Shown: positions 33,411-42,774 of the stretch, piece by piece
How the letters are laid out: each line of letters begins with the position of its first letter
Numbering within the stretch: the first letter of the stretch is position 1
DNA from: Thermus sp. CCB_US3_UF1
GTDB lineage: Bacteria; Deinococcota; Deinococci; Deinococcales; Thermaceae
Reading direction: 5' to 3'
NCBI RefSeq assembly: GCF_000236585.1
Contig: NC_017278.1
Location: 992,001-1,056,000 of the forward strand
Length of the DNA: 64,000 bases
Position numbers and translations under genes: made by a program
The notes under the pieces: generated by a model
Told to the model about the DNA's origin: nothing
Databases searched by the model: none
The model's input: only the letters and a program-made list of their open reading frames with translations

Positions 33411-34708
33411 AGGTCCAGGATGCGTTCCAGCCCTAGGGCCCTCGAGGCCTTGAGGTAGACCAAATCCCCGGGTTTTACCCGGGCCTTAAGCCACGCCAGG
33501 GCCTCCTCCAGGCTGCCTGCGGCCTCCCCGCCCAGGGCCGCTTGGGCTGGGGCGTAGCTTCCCAGGTAAAGGGGCCTGAGCCCCAGCCGGACCGCTTCCT
33601 CGGCCACCTCCAGGTGGAGCCGAAAGGCTTCTTCCCCCAGCTCCCGCATCTCCCCCAAGACCGCCCACTTGCGCCCAGGCTGGGCGGCCAGCCAGGCCAG
33701 CCCCGCCTTGACCGAAAGGGGGTTGGCGTTGTAGGCGTCGTGAAGGAAGACCACCCCCTCCTTTTCCCGCCGCTCCATCCGCCCGGGGGGAAGCCGGAGG
33801 CCCTCCAGGCGCTCGGCCACCTCCTTGGGGTCCCGCCCCAGGAGGTCGGCCACGGCCAGGGCCGCCAAGGCCCCCAAGGCCGGGCCCAGGCCCGGGTAGG
33901 GCACCCGCACCTCCAGGCCGCCGTAGCGGAAGCGGCTTTCCTCGGGGAGGAGGGAGAGGTCGTGGCCGGGGAAGGTGGCCTGGCCAAAGCCGTAGGTGGG
34001 CCAGCCTCCCCCCAGGCCGAAGGCCCCGAGCACCTCAGCCGCCTGCAGGCTCACCAGGACCTGAGGGGCTTGCAGGAGGCCGCTTTCCTCCGCCACCACC
34101 CCCTCGAGGCTGCCCAGGGCCTGGAGGTGCTCCTCCCCTAGGGCGGTAAGCACCCCCAGGTGGGGCTGGGCCAGGGCCATGAGCTCCGCCATCTCCCCCT
34201 TGCGGTCCACCCCCAGCTCCACCACGGCTCCTTCCGCCTTGGGGTCCAGGTGCAGGAAAAAGCGGGCCAGGGGCGGGGCGGTGTTCTGGTTCCCGGGTGG
34301 GGCGGGAAAGCCCAGGCCCTGGGCCAGGGCCTCCTTGGTGGTGGTCTTGCCCGAGCTACCCCCCACGGCCACCACCAACCCCGGGAATAGCCCCCGCAGG
34401 GCGCCTCCCAGGCGCAGAAGGGCCTGGGCCGTGTCCGCCACCTCCACCGTGGCCGGCCCTGGCCGGTCGGAGAGGACCAGGTGGGCCCCCCGGGCCCGGG
34501 CTTCCTCAGCGAAGGCCCGGCCATGGACCCTGGTCCCGGGGAGGGCCACGAAAAGGCTCCTTGGGCCTATTTCCCGGCTATCCCAATGGAGGTCCCTCAC
34601 GGGCTTGCCCCCGGGGTGGAGCCGGCCCCCCGTGGCCTCGGCCACCCATTCCGGCGTTAGTTCCCTAACTTGAGCAAGATGCACAAGCCGCTCACCGCCC
34701 TTCAGCAT
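33398..34708 (-). CDS. murF: UDP-N-acetylmuramoyl-tripeptide--D-alanyl-D-alanine ligase MurF
   Basis: 436 residues. HWDSREIGPRSLFVALPG (UDP-binding domain), VVAVGGSSGKTTTKEAL (ATP loop, about 108-124), GNQNTAPP and FLHDAYNANPLSVKAGL. Adds D-Ala-D-Ala to the stem peptide. murE and ddl are not in this cluster. Start ATG 34708 overlaps the ftsI end by 17 bases. Confidence 0.95.
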   Translation of the reverse strand: MLKGGERLVHLAQVRELTPEWVAEATGGRLHPGGKPVRDLHWDSREIGPRSLFVALPGTRVHGRAFAEEARARGAHLVLSDRPGPATVEVADTAQALLRLGGALRGLFPGLVVAVGGSSGKTTTKEALAQGLGFPAPPGNQNTAPPLARFFLHLDPKAEGAVVELGVDRKGEMAELMALAQPHLGVLTALGEEHLQALGSLEGVVAEESGLLQAPQVLVSLQAAEVLGAFGLGGGWPTYGFGQATFPGHDLSLLPEESRFRYGGLEVRVPYPGLGPALGALAALAVADLLGRDPKEVAERLEGLRLPPGRMERREKEGVVFLHDAYNANPLSVKAGLAWLAAQPGRKWAVLGEMRELGEEAFRLHLEVAEEAVRLGLRPLYLGSYAPAQAALGGEAAGSLEEALAWLKARVKPGDLVYLKASRALGLERILDLWDA

Positions 34709-36007
34709 AGGGGGGGAGGCCCCGGTAGGCCAAGAGCCTGGCGGCGATCTCGCGGAAGATGGGGGCCGCCACCTGGCTGCCGTGCACCTCCCCCTTGGGG
34801 TGGTGGACCGCCACCACCACGGTGTACAGGGGCCGATCCCCGGGGACGAAGCCGGCGAACCAGGCGGTGAAGACCTCCCGGGAGTACCGCCCTCCCACCA
34901 CCACCTGGGCGGTGCCCGTCTTGCCCGCCAGGGGGTAGCCGGGAAGGTGGGCCCGGGGGGCCAGGCCCTCCCGCAGGGCCTGGCGCACCGCCTGGACCGT
35001 GGCCGGGGAAAAGACCCGCTCGGGCTGGACCTCCTGGCCTGCGAAGAGGCGGGGGGTGCGGTACAGGCCGTCCGTGAGGCTGGCGAAGGCCGCCGCCAGG
35101 TGCAAGGGGGTGATGAGGAAGCCCTGCCCAAAGGTGTGGTTGGCGTAGGCTACCCGGCTCCAGGCCTCGGGGGACTTGACCACGGGCGGCGTGGTCCGCA
35201 CCCCAGGAAGGGGCGTGGGGTCGGTGAGGTGGAGCCTTTGCATGTAGCCGTAGAAGACCTCCTTGGGAAGCGCTTCGGCCAACAGGCTGATCCCCACGTT
35301 GGAGGAGTACTTGAGCACCTCGGCCAGGGTGAGCCGGGGCGGGTGGGGCACCACGTCCTGGATGGTCCACCCCTCCAGCCGGCGGGCCATGGGGGCCTCC
35401 ACCCGGGTGTCCAGGGTGGCCGCGCCTTCCTCCAGGAGCATGGCGGCGGTCAGGGCCTTCATGGTGGAGCCGGGCTCCAAGGCCACCAAGAAGGCGTGGT
35501 TGCGCCAGGAGAGGTCCCGGGCGGGGTCTTTGCGGGGGGCCAGGGGGTCAAAGGCCGGGCCGTTGGCCACCGCCAGGAGCCTGGCCTCCCGGTCCAGGAC
35601 CAGGGCGGTGGCGAAGGCCCCCCGGCTCTGGGCCAGGCCCTGCCACAGGGCCTGCTCGGCCATGGCCTGGATCCAGGGGTCTATGGTGAGGGTGAAGGAG
35701 CGCCCTTGGGAAAGGGCGCCGTTGAGGTCCCGCTCCAGGCCCTCGAGGCCCCTGCCCGAACCCCGCTCGCCAAAGCCCAGAAGCTGGCTGGCGCTCTTGC
35801 CCAGGGGGTAGTACCGCCCCTCCTCCAGGCTAAGGGCCAGGGGGGTACCGTCTTGGGCGTAAAGCCCCCCCCGGACGACCGGGGTGGGGGGCAGGTGGGG
35901 GGTGGGCCTGGGGGCGTGGGCCACCAGGGCGTACACCCCCAGGGCGAAGAGCACGAGCCACACGCTCAGGCCTACGAAGACCAAGGAAACCCGGCTAACC
36001 CCTACGG

Positions 36008-36011
<4 letters not shown>
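34692..36011 (-). CDS. ftsI: Septal transpeptidase FtsI (PBP2/PBP3-type)
   Basis: 439 residues: one membrane helix (about 9-30), a short N-terminal module beginning VVRGGLYAQDGTPLAL, then the transpeptidase with S182-T-M-K185, SSN at 236-238 and GKTGTAQ near 365. Cross-links septal peptidoglycan with FtsW. No PASTA domains and a compressed pedestal region compared with E. coli (588 residues). Starts at GTG 36011, overlapping the ftsL stop as GTGA. Confidence 0.94.
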
Positions 36012-37116
<1,105 letters not shown>

Positions 37117-37551
37117 CTATCCGATAAGCCCCCGCAGGGCCTCCGGGGCCGGGGGGTTTTGCATAATGGCCTCAATGGCTTGCCACCACCGCGCCTGGCT
37201 CCAAATCTCCAGCCTGCCCGGGGCCCCGGCGATCACCACCTCAGCCCCCTCCTCCAGCCCGGCGAACTGGCGCAGGGGGGGAGGGATGAGGATGCGGGAG
37301 GCATTGTCCATCCGGGTTTTGTGGGCGCCCGAGTAGAAAAAGCGCACAAAGGCCCGGGCCTCGGCGTCGGTGAGGGGCAGGTTGACCAGCTGTTCCTCAA
37401 TCTTGCGCCAGCGGTCCGAGGGGAAGACGTAAAGGCAGCCCTCCATGCCCCGGGTGAGCACCAGCCCGTCCTCGAGGAAGTCGCGAAAGGGGCCGGGAAT
37501 GACCACCCGCCCCTTGTCGTCCAGGCTGTACTGGTACTCGCCGAAGGGCAT
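37117..37551 (-). CDS. mraZ: Transcriptional regulator MraZ
   Basis: 144 residues with two AbrB-like halves: GEYQYSLDDKGRVVIPGPFRDFL (5-27) and KTRMDNASRILIPPPLRQFAGL (about 80-101), each carrying the DxxGR / DxxxR motif. MraZ rings bind TGGGN direct repeats in their own promoter; five such repeats are present at 37643-37687. Start ATG 37551 has AGGTGGGAG before it; the frame runs further upstream across the promoter. First gene of the dcw cluster. Confidence 0.95.
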   Translation of the reverse strand: MPFGEYQYSLDDKGRVVIPGPFRDFLEDGLVLTRGMEGCLYVFPSDRWRKIEEQLVNLPLTDAEARAFVRFFYSGAHKTRMDNASRILIPPPLRQFAGLEEGAEVVIAGAPGRLEIWSQARWWQAIEAIMQNPPAPEALRGLIG

Positions 37552-37636
37552 CTCCCACCTGCTCCCACCTTCCGGGTCTGGGCCCTGCGCCCGTGCCGAG
37601 GTATTAGGCCGTACCCAGGGAAGGCTTTCGCAGGGC

Positions 37637-37642
37637 AGTATA
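37637..37642 (-). promoter_or_regulatory. -10 element of the dcw promoter
   Basis: Minus-strand TATACT at 37637-37642, about 85 bases before mraZ. It directly abuts the MraZ repeat array, which covers the -35 area where no good TTGACA match is seen. Confidence 0.55.
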
Positions 37643-37687
37643 CCACGCTTCTCCCACGCTTTTCCACCAGGTCCCACTCTAGACCCA
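37643..37687 (-). promoter_or_regulatory. Putative MraZ operator, five TGG repeats
   Basis: On the minus strand the words TGGGT, TGGGA, TGGAA, TGGGA, TGGTA begin at 37687, 37676, 37666, 37656 and 37645, spaced 11, 10, 10 and 11 bases. MraZ from E. coli and mycoplasmas binds three or four TGGGN boxes each separated by five bases, so period and word agree. The array lies just upstream of the -10, fitting control of the whole dcw operon. Confidence 0.7.
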
Positions 37688-37710
37688 CCTATACCCCACC
37701 TCGAGGGGCA

Positions 37711-37737
37711 AAAAAATCCCCGAGCCGAGGCTCGGGG
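37711..37737 (-). terminator. Intrinsic terminator of rnpB
   Basis: Minus strand CCCCGAGC-CTCG-GCTCGGGG hairpin followed by ATTTTTTTG. A perfect 8-bp stem with a four-base loop and a seven-T tract right after the RNase P RNA 3' end. Confidence 0.9.
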
Positions 37738-37739
37738 GA

Positions 37740-38105
37740 CCAGGACAGGGCGTAAGCCGGGTTCTGTTTTCTGCGGTCATCTCTCTGGGACCGGCGTCGC
37801 CGCCGGCCTCAAGCGGCCCATCCCAGGGGTTTTGGCGGGCCGGGCAAGCCCTTCCCCTCTACTGGGCCTTGCACCGGGTGGGGTTTGCCGTGCCGCCCCT
37901 GTTTCCAGGAAGCGCGGTGGGCTCTTACCCCGCCGTTTCACCCTTGCCCGCACCAGGCTAAGCCTGGCCGCTGGCGGTCTTTTCTCTGTGGCACTTTCCG
38001 TCGGGTTACCCCGCCCAGCCGTTAGCTGGCACCCTGCCCTATGGTGCCCGGACTTTCCTCACCCAGGGGGTACGTCCCCTAGGCGCGACCGCACCCCTGT
38101 CCTGG
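37740..38105 (-). ncRNA. rnpB: RNase P RNA (bacterial type A)
   Basis: The minus strand holds the universal P4 core GAGGAAAGTCCGGGC near the 5' end and ACAGAACCCGGCTTA near the 3' end. The terminal helix P1 is formed by CCAGGACAGGG at the 5' end and CCCTGTCCTGG at the 3' end, which set the limits within a few bases. About 366 nt. The catalytic subunit that matures tRNA 5' ends. Own promoter (38116-38145) and terminator (37711-37737). It explains the long stretch without a protein gene between mraZ and rpmE. Confidence 0.95.
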
Positions 38106-38115
38106 GGCATGCTTA

Positions 38116-38145
38116 AGTTTAGCAAAGCCCTTTTGGGCTTGTCCA
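38116..38145 (-). promoter_or_regulatory. rnpB promoter
   Basis: Minus strand TGGACA (38140-38145), 18-base spacer, TAAACT (38116-38121), about 10 bases before the RNase P RNA 5' end. Confidence 0.6.
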
Positions 38146-38162
38146 CCTGGTATGGTGAAAGG

Positions 38163-38342
38163 GTGCGGTTTCCCTGGTATGCCCCCCTCATCCTCCTCTT
38201 CTTGGCCCTGGTGGGCCTAGGGGTTTTGGGCCTTTTGTGGCTGCTAGGGGCCCTGGCCCTGGGAGCGGGGTTGTTGTGGCTGGCCTGGCGGCGGCTAGGC
38301 CGCCTTCTTGGCCCCCGTTGGCGACGCCTGCCGCCCCCCTAG
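38163..38342 (+). CDS. Small membrane protein of unknown function
   Basis: About 59 residues from GTG 38163: [20 protein letters not shown], two hydrophobic segments (about 7-45), then a basic tail [13 protein letters not shown]. The frame is open back to ATG 38109 (77 residues), but that start lies in the rnpB promoter; TATGGT six bases before GTG 38163 favours a leaderless start there. No family recognised; could be a chance frame, though the hydrophobic-then-basic pattern and the gap it fills support it. Confidence 0.45.
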   Translation: MRFPWYAPLILLFLALVGLGVLGLLWLLGALALGAGLLWLAWRRLGRLLGPRWRRLPPP

Positions 38343-38344
38343 GC

Positions 38345-38373
38345 TTGCGCTTTGGGAAGCCTGCGGGTACACT
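38345..38373 (+). promoter_or_regulatory. rpmE promoter
   Basis: TTGCGC (38345-38350), 17-base spacer, TACACT (38368-38373), with about 40 bases of leader before the rpmE GTG. Confidence 0.65.
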
Positions 38374-38385
38374 TAAAGGCGGTTT

Positions 38386-38407
38386 TCGCACGGCCAAGAC
38401 CGTGCGA
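38386..38407 (+). promoter_or_regulatory. rpmE leader hairpin abutting the ribosome binding site
   Basis: TCGCACGG-CCAAGA-CCGTGCGA, a perfect 8-bp stem with a six-base loop, immediately followed by GAGGAGG (38408-38414) and GTG 38420. There is no T tract, so it is not a terminator. It may be a protein-binding site for translational control of L31, or a stabiliser that keeps the ribosome site open. Confidence 0.55.
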
Positions 38408-38419
38408 GAGGAGGCAGAC

Positions 38420-38635
38420 GTGAAAGAGGGCATTCATCCCAAGCTGGTGCCCAGCCGCATCATCTGCGGTTGCGGCAACGTGATCCACACCTACTCCACC
38501 AAGCCGGAGATCCACGTGGAAGTCTGCAGCAAGTGCCACCCCTTCTACACCGGGCAGCAGCGCTTCGTGGACACCGAGGGGCGGGTGGAGCGCTTCCAGC
38601 GCCGCTTTGGCGATAGCTACCGTAAGGGGCGCTAG
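38420..38635 (+). CDS. rpmE: 50S ribosomal protein L31
   Basis: 71 residues, the exact length of T. thermophilus L31. [19 protein letters not shown]...[13 protein letters not shown]16, C18, C36 and C39 form the C+ (zinc-type) pattern. GTG 38420 is set by GAGGAGG six bases before it and the length match; the frame is open further upstream. Bridges the subunit interface near 5S rRNA. Confidence 0.96.
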   Translation: MKEGIHPKLVPSRIICGCGNVIHTYSTKPEIHVEVCSKCHPFYTGQQRFVDTEGRVERFQRRFGDSYRKGR

Positions 38636-38647
38636 CCTTTCCAGGGT

Positions 38648-38680
38648 GGGCGGGGGCCTGGGCCTCCGCCCCCTCCTTTT
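38648..38680 (+). terminator. rpmE terminator overlapping the tdk -10
   Basis: GGGCGGGGGCC-TG-GGCCTCCGCCC, an 11-bp stem with one G-T pair (38648-38671), then CCTCCTTTT. The last T starts TAGAAT (38680-38685), a likely -10 for tdk. Confidence 0.7.
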
Positions 38681-38700
38681 AGAATGGCACCGGAGGAAGG

Positions 38701-39279
38701 ATGCCGCCGGTTTTGCACCGCCAGGGTTGGATTGAGGTCATCGCAGGGCCCATGTTCTCCGGCAAAAGCGAGGAGCTGATCCGCCGGGTGAAACGGGCCC
38801 TCATCGCCCGCCAGCGGGTTTTGGTCTTCAAGCCACGGCTGGATAACCGCTACGGGGAGGGCCACGTGGTCAGCCACGACGGGGAGCGGGTGGAGGCCAT
38901 CCCCATCGCCCGGGCGGAGGAGATGGAGGCCTACCTAAAGCCCCTGCCCCAGGTGGTGGCCGTGGACGAGGTCCAGTTCCTGGACCGTGCCCTCTTGCCC
39001 TTGGTGGAGCGGCTGGCCCAAGAGGGGGTGCGGGTGATCCTGGCGGGGCTGGACCTGGACTTCCGCGGGGAGCCCTTCGGCCTCATGCCCGAACTCTTGG
39101 CCCGGGCGGAGTTCGTGGAGAAGCTCACCGCCATCTGCCCCCGCTGCGGGGCTCCCGCCACCCGCACCCAGCGCTTGGTGGACGGAAAACCCGCCCGCTA
39201 CACCGACCCCATCATCCTGGTGGGAGCCCAGGAGCACTACGAGCCCCGTTGCCGGGCCTGCCACCAGGTGGCCTACTGA
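38701..39279 (+). CDS. tdk: Thymidine kinase (type II)
   Basis: 192 residues. P-loop [18 protein letters not shown] (about 16-33), VDEVQFLD (Walker B and catalytic Glu), zinc site CPRC...CRACH, and substrate lasso [25 protein letters not shown]. Salvages thymidine to dTMP. GGAGGAAGG precedes ATG 38701. The 3' end overlaps the opposing hsp20 gene by 7 bases. Confidence 0.95.
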   Translation: MPPVLHRQGWIEVIAGPMFSGKSEELIRRVKRALIARQRVLVFKPRLDNRYGEGHVVSHDGERVEAIPIARAEEMEAYLKPLPQVVAVDEVQFLDRALLPLVERLAQEGVRVILAGLDLDFRGEPFGLMPELLARAEFVEKLTAICPRCGAPATRTQRLVDGKPARYTDPIILVGAQEHYEPRCRACHQVAY

Positions 39280-39680
39280 ACCAGAGGCAGGGCCGCTCCT
39301 TTGCGCTTGCGGAAGCGCACCTCCAGGACCCCCTGGCGCAGGCTGGCCTGGGCGGTACCCTCCTCAATGGGCCCGGGGAGGTCCAGGGTGCGGCGGAAGG
39401 TGCCCATGGGCCTTTCCTCCAGGAGGTAGGTCCCGGGAAGGGGGTGGCGCACCCCGGCCAGGGTGACGCGGTTCCCTTCCTCCAGGAGTTCCAGGTCTTC
39501 CGGGCGCACCCCGGGCAGGTCCACCAGGAGGACGTAGTGCTCCTCATCCTCCAGGAGGTCTACCCGGGGCGTCCAGGCGGCGGGTTCCTCCCCCGTGAGC
39601 TGGTAGGCCAGCTCGGCGATGCGCTCTTGCAGCTCTTTCAGTTTCCGCAGGGTTTCCAAGCGGTCCAAGGGCTCCAGCAT
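39273..39680 (-). CDS. Small heat shock protein (Hsp20/alpha-crystallin)
   Basis: 135 residues. Alpha-crystallin domain about 38-125: [41 protein letters not shown] and [12 protein letters not shown] (the A-x-x-x-n-GVL motif). ATP-independent holdase for unfolding proteins. Only 18 bases separate its start from miaA on the other strand; TATGCT six bases before its ATG suggests a leaderless transcript. Confidence 0.93.
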   Translation of the reverse strand: MLEPLDRLETLRKLKELQERIAELAYQLTGEEPAAWTPRVDLLEDEEHYVLLVDLPGVRPEDLELLEEGNRVTLAGVRHPLPGTYLLEERPMGTFRRTLDLPGPIEEGTAQASLRQGVLEVRFRKRKGAALPLVQ

Positions 39681-39685
39681 GCCCT

Positions 39686-39692
39686 TAGCATA
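39686..39692. promoter_or_regulatory. Overlapping divergent -10 elements for hsp20 and miaA (putative)
   Basis: The near-palindrome CCCTTAGCATAAGGG contains TAGCAT (plus, 39686-39691) 7 bases before the miaA GTG and TATGCT (minus, 39687-39692) 6 bases before the hsp20 ATG. Both spacings equal those of leaderless Thermus promoters. Neither has a good -35. Confidence 0.45.
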
Positions 39693-39698
39693 AGGGAT

Positions 39699-40607
39699 GT
39701 GGAGCGCATACCCGTCCTGGCGGGCCCCACGGGAAGCGGCAAGACCCTCCTGGCCCTGCGCCTAGGGGAGGAGATGCCCGTGGAGGTGGTATCCGCCGAC
39801 GCCACCATGGTGTACCGGGGCCTAGACGTGGGCACGGATAAGCCCTCGCCGGAGGAGCGCCGCCGCGTCCCCCACCACTTGGTGGACGTGCTGGAACCCA
39901 GCGAGGCCATGAGCGTGGCCCGCTGGGTGGCCATGGCCGAGGCCGCCATCGCCGAGGTCCTCTCCCGGGGCCGGCTGCCCCTGGTGGTGGGGGGGACGGG
40001 GTACTACATCCGGGCCCTTTCCGAAGGGCTTCCCGGGCTTCCTCCCCCGGACCCAGAGGTGCAGGCAGCCCTTTGGCAGGAACTGGAGGCCAAGGGGCTT
40101 GAGCCTTTGCAGGCCGAGCTGGCCCGGGCCAGCCTCGAGGACGCTCTGCGGGTGGGGAAAAACCCCCGCAGGCTCGTCCGGGCCCTGGAGGTCCTGCGCC
40201 GCACGGGTATCCCCCCTGCCCGTTTTCCCCGCCGCCCCCCCCGCTTTGGCTACGCCAAGCTGGTGCTTTGGCCCGAGCGGGCCTGGCTTTTCCCCAAGCT
40301 GGAGGCCAGGGCCAGGCGGCAGTTTGCCCAGGGCCTGGTGGAGGAGGTGAGGGCCCTCCTGGCCCGTTACCCCGGGATGCCCACCGCCCTCCAGGCCATC
40401 GGGTACAAGGAGGTGGTGGGCTACCTCAAGGGGGAGTATGGCCTGGAGGAGGCCATCCTGCGGGACATCCGGGCGGTGAAGGCTTATGCCAAGCGGCAGT
40501 ACACCTGGTTCCGCCACGAGCCTGGGGAGGTGGTCTACCTGCCCCGGGGCGGGGAGGAGGCCTACCGGGGCTTTCGGGACTGGCTCCGCCTCCACTTCGG
40601 GCTATAG
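39699..40607 (+). CDS. miaA: tRNA dimethylallyltransferase MiaA
   Basis: 302 residues from GTG 39699. [21 protein letters not shown] (P-loop), [45 protein letters not shown] and [14 protein letters not shown]. Isopentenylates A37 of tRNAs reading UNN codons. The frame is open upstream across the opposing hsp20 gene but similarity begins at ERIPVLAG. Followed by gatA after 7 bases. Confidence 0.95.
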   Translation: MERIPVLAGPTGSGKTLLALRLGEEMPVEVVSADATMVYRGLDVGTDKPSPEERRRVPHHLVDVLEPSEAMSVARWVAMAEAAIAEVLSRGRLPLVVGGTGYYIRALSEGLPGLPPPDPEVQAALWQELEAKGLEPLQAELARASLEDALRVGKNPRRLVRALEVLRRTGIPPARFPRRPPRFGYAKLVLWPERAWLFPKLEARARRQFAQGLVEEVRALLARYPGMPTALQAIGYKEVVGYLKGEYGLEEAILRDIRAVKAYAKRQYTWFRHEPGEVVYLPRGGEEAYRGFRDWLRLHFGL

Positions 40608-40608
40608 T
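40603..40608 (+). promoter_or_regulatory. -10 element before gatA (putative, leaderless)
   Basis: TATAGT, 6 bases before the gatA ATG and overlapping the miaA stop codon. It suggests that gatA can be transcribed separately from miaA; no good -35 is visible. Confidence 0.4.
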
Positions 40609-40614
40609 GGGGGC

Positions 40615-42030
40615 ATGTTGGCCTACGAGATCCGCGCCAAGGTGGCCCGAGGGGAGGTTTCCCCCCGGGAGGTAGCCCAGGTTTACCTGGAACGGGTTCG
40701 CACGTTGGACCCTAGCCTGGGGGCCTTCCTCACCTTGAACGAAAACCTCCTGGAGGAGGCCGAGGGGGTGGACCCCGGCCTTCCCCTGGCGGGCCTCGTG
40801 GTGGCGGTGAAGGACAACATCGTCACCCAAGGCCTGCGCACCACGGCGGGAAGCCGCCTTCTGGAGAACTTCATCCCCCCTTACGAGGCCACGGCGGTGG
40901 CCCGGCTTAAGGCCATGGGGGCCTTGGTCTTGGGCAAGACCAACCTGGACGAGTTCGGCATGGGCTCCTCCACCGAGCACTCGGCCTTCTTCCCCACCCG
41001 CAACCCCTTTGACCCCGGAAGGGTCCCTGGGGGTTCCAGCGGGGGAAGCGCCGCGGCGGTGGCCGCAGACCTGGCCCCCGTGGCCCTGGGTTCCGACACC
41101 GGGGGCAGCGTGCGCCAGCCCGCTGCCTTGTGCGGGGTCTACGGCCTCAAGCCCACCTACGGCCGGGTGAGCCGGTATGGCCTCATCGCCTACGCCTCCA
41201 GCCTGGACCAGATCGGCCCCATGGCCCGTTCCGTGCGGGACCTGGCCCTGCTGATGGACGCCATGGCGGGCCTGGACCCCCTGGACGCCACCAGCCTGGA
41301 CCTGCCCCCCCGTTTCCAGAGGGCCTTGGCCGAGCCCCTTCCTGCCCTGCGCCTGGGCCTGGTGCGGGAGGGGCTTTGGGGAAATAGCCCCGGGGTGGAG
41401 CGGGCCCTGGAGGAGGCCTTGGCCGTGTGGCAGGGGCTAGGGTTTTCCGTGCGGGAGGTTTCCTGGCCCTCCTTGCCCCTGGCCCTGAACGCCTATTACA
41501 TCCTGGCCCCGGCGGAGGCCAGCTCCAACCTGGCCCGTTATGACGGCAGCCTGTACGGGTACCGGGGGGAAGGGGAGGAGGGGGTGCAGGTGGTGGAGGC
41601 CACCCGGGCCCGGTTTGGCCTCGAGGTCAAGCGCCGCGTCCTGGTGGGCACCTTCGTCCTCTCCAGCGGTTATTACGAGGCCTATTACGGCCGGGCCCAG
41701 GCCTTCCGCCGGCGGCTCAAGGCCGAGGCCAGGGCCCTTTTCGCCGAGGTGGACCTTCTCCTCCTGCCCACCACCCCCCACCCGGCCTTCCCCTTGGGGT
41801 CCAGGCCCGACCCCCTGGCCATGTACCGGGAGGACCTTTACACCGTGGGGGCCAACCTGGCAGGCATCCCGGCCCTTTCCTTCCCCGCAGGGTGGGAGGA
41901 GGGGTTACCCCTGGGGTTGCAGCTCCTGGCTCCCTGGGGGGAGGATGAACGCCTGTTGCGGGCGGCTTTGGCCTTTGAGGAGGCCACGGACCGCGCCTTC
42001 TTGAAGGCGCCTCTGGGAGAAGCCCTCTAG
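40615..42030 (+). CDS. gatA: Glutamyl-tRNA(Gln)/aspartyl-tRNA(Asn) amidotransferase subunit A
   Basis: 471 residues. Amidase-signature family with the Ser-cisSer-Lys triad at K66 (VAVKDN), S141 (PGGSSGGS) and S165 ([11 protein letters not shown]), the spacing 75 and 24 found in GatA. Releases ammonia from glutamine for transamidation of mischarged tRNA. gatB and gatC are not in the window. In Thermus it chiefly serves Asn-tRNA formation. A general amidase is the less likely reading. Confidence 0.9.
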   Translation: MLAYEIRAKVARGEVSPREVAQVYLERVRTLDPSLGAFLTLNENLLEEAEGVDPGLPLAGLVVAVKDNIVTQGLRTTAGSRLLENFIPPYEATAVARLKAMGALVLGKTNLDEFGMGSSTEHSAFFPTRNPFDPGRVPGGSSGGSAAAVAADLAPVALGSDTGGSVRQPAALCGVYGLKPTYGRVSRYGLIAYASSLDQIGPMARSVRDLALLMDAMAGLDPLDATSLDLPPRFQRALAEPLPALRLGLVREGLWGNSPGVERALEEALAVWQGLGFSVREVSWPSLPLALNAYYILAPAEASSNLARYDGSLYGYRGEGEEGVQVVEATRARFGLEVKRRVLVGTFVLSSGYYEAYYGRAQAFRRRLKAEARALFAEVDLLLLPTTPHPAFPLGSRPDPLAMYREDLYTVGANLAGIPALSFPAGWEEGLPLGLQLLAPWGEDERLLRAALAFEEATDRAFLKAPLGEAL

Positions 42031-42773
42031 TGGAGCCCGTCTTCCGCTACCGCCTGGCCACCCGCCTAGCCCGAAAGTTGCGGGCCCAGGGCCATCCCCT
42101 GCCCTTGCCTGCCCTGGGGGAGGCCTTGGGCCTTCGGGGTCCGGTGGAGCCCATCCTCAAGCCGCTTCTGGACGGCCGTTTCTTCCTGGCGGAAGGGGTG
42201 GGTCTGTGGGAGTGGCGCTACCCCTTTCCCCATCCTGGCGAAAGCCTGGTCTTCCTGGACCTAGAGACCACGGGCCTAGCCCCCGGCCTCCACGAGGTCA
42301 TTGAGCTGGCCCTGGTGCGCCTGGAGGGGAACCGGCGCGTGGCCTTCCAGAGCCTGGTGCGCCCTGAGCACCCCCCAAGCCCCTTCATCCAGCGCCTCAC
42401 GGGGATACGGGCCGAGGAGCTGGAAGGGGCCCCATGCCTAGAGGAGGTGCTGGAAAGGGCCTACCCCTTACTCCAAGGGGCCACCTTGGTCCTCCACAAC
42501 GCCCCCTTTGACCTGGGCTTCCTGCGCCCGGCCCTGGAGGCCATGGGCTGGCGGCTGGAAGGTCCCGTGGTGGACTCCATCCCCTTGGCCCGGCGGGCCA
42601 TGCGCGGCCTGAAGCGGTATGGTCTGGACGCCCTTTCCCAGGTGTTGGAGCTTCCCCAAAGGCGGGAGCACCGGGCTTTGGACGATGTGGAACGGACCCT
42701 TGCCGTGGTCTATGAGGTGTATTATATGCTCACTTCAGGGAGCCCCCGCCCCCTTCGGGACCTTGGGAGGTGA
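42030..42773 (+). CDS. DnaQ-like 3'-5' exonuclease (DEDDh)
   Basis: 247 residues from GTG 42030, which shares its first base with the gatA stop. An N-terminal extension of about 65 residues is followed by exonuclease motifs FLDLETTGL (ExoI), HNAPFDLGFL (ExoII) and HRALDDVE (ExoIII with the catalytic His). Likely DNA proofreading or repair; the extension has helical, wing-like features. Whether it is the replicative epsilon subunit is uncertain. Confidence 0.85.
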   Translation: MEPVFRYRLATRLARKLRAQGHPLPLPALGEALGLRGPVEPILKPLLDGRFFLAEGVGLWEWRYPFPHPGESLVFLDLETTGLAPGLHEVIELALVRLEGNRRVAFQSLVRPEHPPSPFIQRLTGIRAEELEGAPCLEEVLERAYPLLQGATLVLHNAPFDLGFLRPALEAMGWRLEGPVVDSIPLARRAMRGLKRYGLDALSQVLELPQRREHRALDDVERTLAVVYEVYYMLTSGSPRPLRDLGR

Positions 42774-42774
42774 T

